40,812 nucleotides of DNA from Myxococcales bacterium. Lineage in GTDB: Bacteria > Myxococcota > B64-G9. The notes beneath the pieces were generated by a model. It worked only from the letters and a program-made list of their open reading frames with translations, ran no database searches and had not been told where the DNA came from. Of this stretch, positions 38,479 to 40,812 are shown piece after piece. The DNA lies in NCBI GenBank assembly GCA_012798435.1, contig JAAZNF010000059.1:1-40812 (forward strand), written 5' to 3'. Both the position numbers and the translations under genes were made by a program. How positions within the stretch are numbered: the first letter of the stretch is position 1; each line of letters starts with the position of its first letter.

Positions 38479-40332
38479 TCACCTGCGCGAGTCGGTCACG
38501 CAGTCTCCGCCGAAGCTCAGATCCAGAAGGTACGGCTTCTTGAAGTCGGTGTCGCTGATGGTGATCTCGCCGTTGAAGGGCACCTTGTAGTCGGGCTCGA
38601 TGTACTGCGGCCGCACGCAGGCCACCCGGTAGTCGCCCACGTCCAGGGGGTTGTCCGACGAGCTCTGGTTGAACCACAGCATGATGTCGTTGAAGCCGCG
38701 GCTGCCGCTGCGGTTGCGGTCGAGGGTGGTCACCAGGCTCAGGTAGCGCACGTCGAAACTGTAGCAGTACTGGTCCCGGTTGTTGGTCCGTCCCTCCTTG
38801 AGCTCGTACCAGTAGCGGCTGGTGTTCCACAAAGAAGGATCGGAACGCGCCGGATCGGTGTGGTACATGACCTCGTCCAGGTTGCGTTGGCCGTCCGAGT
38901 CGAGGTCCTGCATGAGGTCGTTCGTGACGGGGTCCATCCCCATCAAGATCTCGATCCGGTCGGGGACGCCATCGCTGTCCACGTCCACCATGCGATCGGT
39001 GCGGTCGCGAAGCTCGCTCGGGAAGAACAGCACCTCCTCGCAGGCCAGCATCCCGTCCCCGTCGCCGTCGTTGGTGTCCTGGCAGGGCGTGTCCGGCCGG
39101 CTGGCGTCCAGCGGATCGAAGCCGGCGTTGCGCAGGCGATACTCCACGAAGTCGCCGTAGTAGTCGCCGTCGCTGTCCGGGCTCAGCGGATCGCTGCCCA
39201 GGCGCTGCTCCTCCTCGTCGTTCAGGCCGTCGCCGTCCGAGTCGGGCTGGAAGCGGTCGATGACCGGCCGGGCGCTGCGGTTGTCGACCAAAAAGCTCTT
39301 CGACACGTAGGTGCGCTTGATGGAGGTGTAGTCGATCTGGAGGAAGTTGATGTCCTGACCCGAGGTGAAGTCGCGGAAGGTGCCGTTGCCGCGGCGGGAG
39401 ATCTCCCGCAGCAAGGCCCGCCCGCGATCCGGATCCAGGTGGTAGGCCTCCTCGGCCGCGGCGCACAGCGGCGAGGTGGGGTTGCCGAACTGGTCGCGGC
39501 AATACAGGAAGGCCGAGTGGATGCGCATGTCGCCCACGTGGAAGTTGGCCTTGAGGTCCATCATGGCGTCGACGAGCTGGAAGAGCTGGTAGTTCTGGTT
39601 GTAGTCGGCGCCCTCCTCCAGCTCGGGGAAGATCCCGTTGGCGGCGTGCTGCGAGAACACCGCCTCCATGTCCAGGTTGACCACCGCCCCGGTGGCGTCC
39701 ATGGTTTGGCAGATCACGTGGTAGTCTTCCTCGCACTCCGGGGTGTAGCGCGGGCTGGCGGGGTCGGTGGCGCAGCCGAAGCACACCGGGTCCGGGGTGC
39801 CGTCCGAGAAGAAGATGACCACGTACTTGCTGCGGGTGAGCTCGGGCAGGCCGCCGCCCGAGGTGTTGACCTTGTTCATGTCGTTGAGCAGGGCCTCGTA
39901 GGCCCGGCCCAGGGCGCCCTGGTAGTCGGTCATGGAGTCGGCCTGCAGCAGGCCGCCCGAGCCGAAGACGTTGGCCTCGTCGCCCTGCAGGTGCACGAAC
40001 CCGCCGGTCAGGTCGGACACCACGCCGTTGAACTTGATCACGTCGAAGTACACGCTGGGGTTGTTGGCGTAGCGGCGCACCACCTGACGCACCGCCTCCA
40101 CGCGGCGGTCGCCTTCGTCGGTCTGCTGCATGCTGCCCGAGCAGTCCACGATGAACATGATCTTCACCGGGAACTCCACGTCGGAGGGCGGCTGGGTGCA
40201 GACCTCCCCGTGAATGGTGAGCAGGTTGTCCACCTCCGGATGGAAGATGCTGCTGCTCACCTCGATCCCGCTATCGGTGCAGGCGGATGCGAAAAGCAGC
40301 ACCACGAAAAACGAGAGAAAGCTCCGTTTCAT
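38479..40332 (-). CDS. VWA lipoprotein with thrombospondin-3 repeats
   Basis: A 617-residue protein. ATG 40332 is chosen for GGAGGT 4 nt upstream and for the signal MKRSFLSFFVVLLFASAC (lipobox Cys18); the frame extends 20 codons further without a site. VWA domain about 45-335 with intact MIDAS DCSGS (63-67) and 'SKYVVIFFSDGTPDP'. Thrombospondin-3 loops follow (DSDGDGLND, DSDGDYYGD, DGDGDGMLACEE, DVDSDGVPD, DLDSDGQRN). It ends with the shared module ('CYSFDVRYLSLVTTL...GFNDIMLWFNQSSSDNP') and has no Cys-rich stalk, so it is the minimal form of the three paralogues. It appears to be the first gene of the long minus-strand operon. Probable role: calcium- and metal-dependent adhesion at the outer surface. 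Confidence 0.88.
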   Translation of the reverse strand: MKRSFLSFFVVLLFASACTDSGIEVSSSIFHPEVDNLLTIHGEVCTQPPSDVEFPVKIMFIVDCSGSMQQTDEGDRRVEAVRQVVRRYANNPSVYFDVIKFNGVVSDLTGGFVHLQGDEANVFGSGGLLQADSMTDYQGALGRAYEALLNDMNKVNTSGGGLPELTRSKYVVIFFSDGTPDPVCFGCATDPASPRYTPECEEDYHVICQTMDATGAVVNLDMEAVFSQHAANGIFPELEEGADYNQNYQLFQLVDAMMDLKANFHVGDMRIHSAFLYCRDQFGNPTSPLCAAAEEAYHLDPDRGRALLREISRRGNGTFRDFTSGQDINFLQIDYTSIKRTYVSKSFLVDNRSARPVIDRFQPDSDGDGLNDEEEQRLGSDPLSPDSDGDYYGDFVEYRLRNAGFDPLDASRPDTPCQDTNDGDGDGMLACEEVLFFPSELRDRTDRMVDVDSDGVPDRIEILMGMDPVTNDLMQDLDSDGQRNLDEVMYHTDPARSDPSLWNTSRYWYELKEGRTNNRDQYCYSFDVRYLSLVTTLDRNRSGSRGFNDIMLWFNQSSSDNPLDVGDYRVACVRPQYIEPDYKVPFNGEITISDTDFKKPYLLDLSFGGDCVTDSRR

Positions 40333-40415
40333 GGCAACCTCCATACCGGCTCGACCAGCGGCCATTATGAGGACTAAACGCCAAAAAAACAAGCTCTTCG
40401 CCCAAAGAAGGGAGT

Positions 40416-40431
40416 TTCAAGAAGCATGCCA
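40416..40431 (-). promoter_or_regulatory. Weak sigma-54-like element ahead of the VWA operon
   Basis: Minus strand TGGCATG, 4 nt, TTGAA: the -24 half is good, the -12 half has GA in place of GC. It lies about 85-100 nt before the ATG at 40332. This is the only promoter-like feature I can point to in the 223-bp gap 40333-40555. No gene is present there. Confidence 0.25.
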
Positions 40432-40555
40432 GGGATGACTTCGAGTGCCCTCGCAACCAGATGAAAACAAATAGATTTGTCTGGCGGGTGCGCGCGGGTG
40501 GGAAAATGCACCGGGCCACCTGTCGCCGTGATGCTTCCGGGTGCGCAAAAAGTAT

Positions 40556-40588
40556 AGAAAACCGGGCCCCCGCAGATCGGAGGCCCGG
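40556..40588 (-). terminator. Rho-independent terminator of the MYXO-CTERM gene
   Basis: On the minus strand an 11-bp stem (40588-40578 with 40572-40562; one G-T wobble) closes a 5-nt loop and is followed by TTTTCTAT. It lies 28 nt after the stop of the partial gene at 40617 and separates it from the VWA operon. Confidence 0.85.
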
Positions 40589-40616
40589 CTCTCTGGTTCT
40601 TAGATTTGTCCGGATG

Positions 40617-40812
40617 TCAGCCGCGGAACCGGCGGACCCAGCCGAGGCCCAGCAGGCCCAGCAGGCCCAGAAGCCCGCCGGTGCCGGCGGTGGCGCAGCC
40701 GCTCTGGGGAGAACCGGTCGCATTCAGCGCCAGGGTGGTCTCGGCGGTGCTCACCTCGGGGTACAGCTCATCCGGGAACACCAGCCGCGCGCTGAGCTTC
40801 ACCACGTACTCG
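40617..40812 (-). CDS. C-terminal end of a second MYXO-CTERM protein (5' partial)
   Basis: The frame runs off the right edge; about 64 codons are visible, ending in TGA at 40619-40617. The text is 'VVKLSARLVFPDELYPEVSTAETTLALNATGS', then 'SGCATAGTGG', the hydrophobic LLGLLGLLGLGWV and RRFRG. This Cys-Gly-rich spacer, membrane helix and Arg cluster is a MYXO-CTERM tail, marking a protein anchored outside the cell. The function of the missing part is unknown. The strong terminator just downstream shows it is transcribed separately from the VWA operon. Confidence 0.8.
   Translation of the reverse strand, partial: EYVVKLSARLVFPDELYPEVSTAETTLALNATGSPQSGCATAGTGGLLGLLGLLGLGWVRRFRG

Noticed and set aside
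33072-40377. Long plus-strand open frames (about 650-720 aa each) opposite the surface-lipoprotein genes
   Set aside because: No signals or motifs. They result from the strong GC bias at third positions; the minus strand has signal peptides, MIDAS and calcium loops.

Overview
The window is GC-rich, strongly codon-biased bacterial DNA that reads like a chromosome segment from a Myxococcota/deltaproteobacterial lineage, probably an uncultivated one. Reasons: three proteins end in a MYXO-CTERM-type sorting tail (Cys-Gly, hydrophobic stretch, Arg cluster), predicted outer-surface lipoproteins are very abundant, sigma-54-type (-24/-12) promoters are present, multihaem cytochromes occur, and VWA/thrombospondin-3/Cys-rich surface proteins are numerous. 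No rRNA, tRNA, CRISPR array, phage gene or transposase gene was seen.

Layout. 1-2.7 kb: end of a MYXO-CTERM gene, a duplicated REP-like repeat block, a parallel beta-helix lipoprotein and a tiny dihaem protein. 2.8-7.7 kb: rarA, a secreted YidD-like protein, a response regulator with a degenerate GGDEF domain, a PEGA-domain outer-membrane protein behind a sigma-54-like promoter, and a small lipoprotein. 7.7-12.9 kb (minus strand): a compact run, in transcription order PilZ - CheY - repeat/CheX - TatA - TatB - beta-barrel porin - 13-haem cytochrome - Ig-like lipoprotein. The last three look like a porin-cytochrome conduit for moving electrons across the outer membrane. 13-17 kb: an Fe-S/YkgJ-like protein, a CapA-family lipoprotein, MntP and a radical SAM protein. 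17-19.8 kb: a cysteine synthase - MoaA - MoaC - MOSC operon (molybdenum cofactor and sulfur). 20-26.2 kb: an unrecognised protein, two lipoproteins, an Hsp33-type chaperone with an inverted repeat around its promoter, then a sigma-54-preceded pair encoding a propeller-like protein and an NlpC/P60 plus Cys-rich-repeat MYXO-CTERM protein.

26.2-40.3 kb (minus strand): a roughly 14-kb co-directional gene train with gaps of 14-50 nt. It encodes three paralogous VWA + thrombospondin-3 lipoproteins, a pre-peptidase-C-like repeat lipoprotein, two further lipoproteins, a polytopic membrane protein of GT-C type and a protein with a histone-H1-like basic tail. This looks like an undescribed surface-adhesion or envelope operon. 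It is followed by the end of another MYXO-CTERM gene that has a strong intrinsic terminator.

The most interesting systems are (i) the VWA-lipoprotein operon with its shared, unnamed module and one paralogue with a broken metal site, and (ii) the porin/13-haem conduit packed with Tat subunits and CheY/CheX/PilZ signalling genes. All functional calls come from reading motifs by eye; no database search was run.
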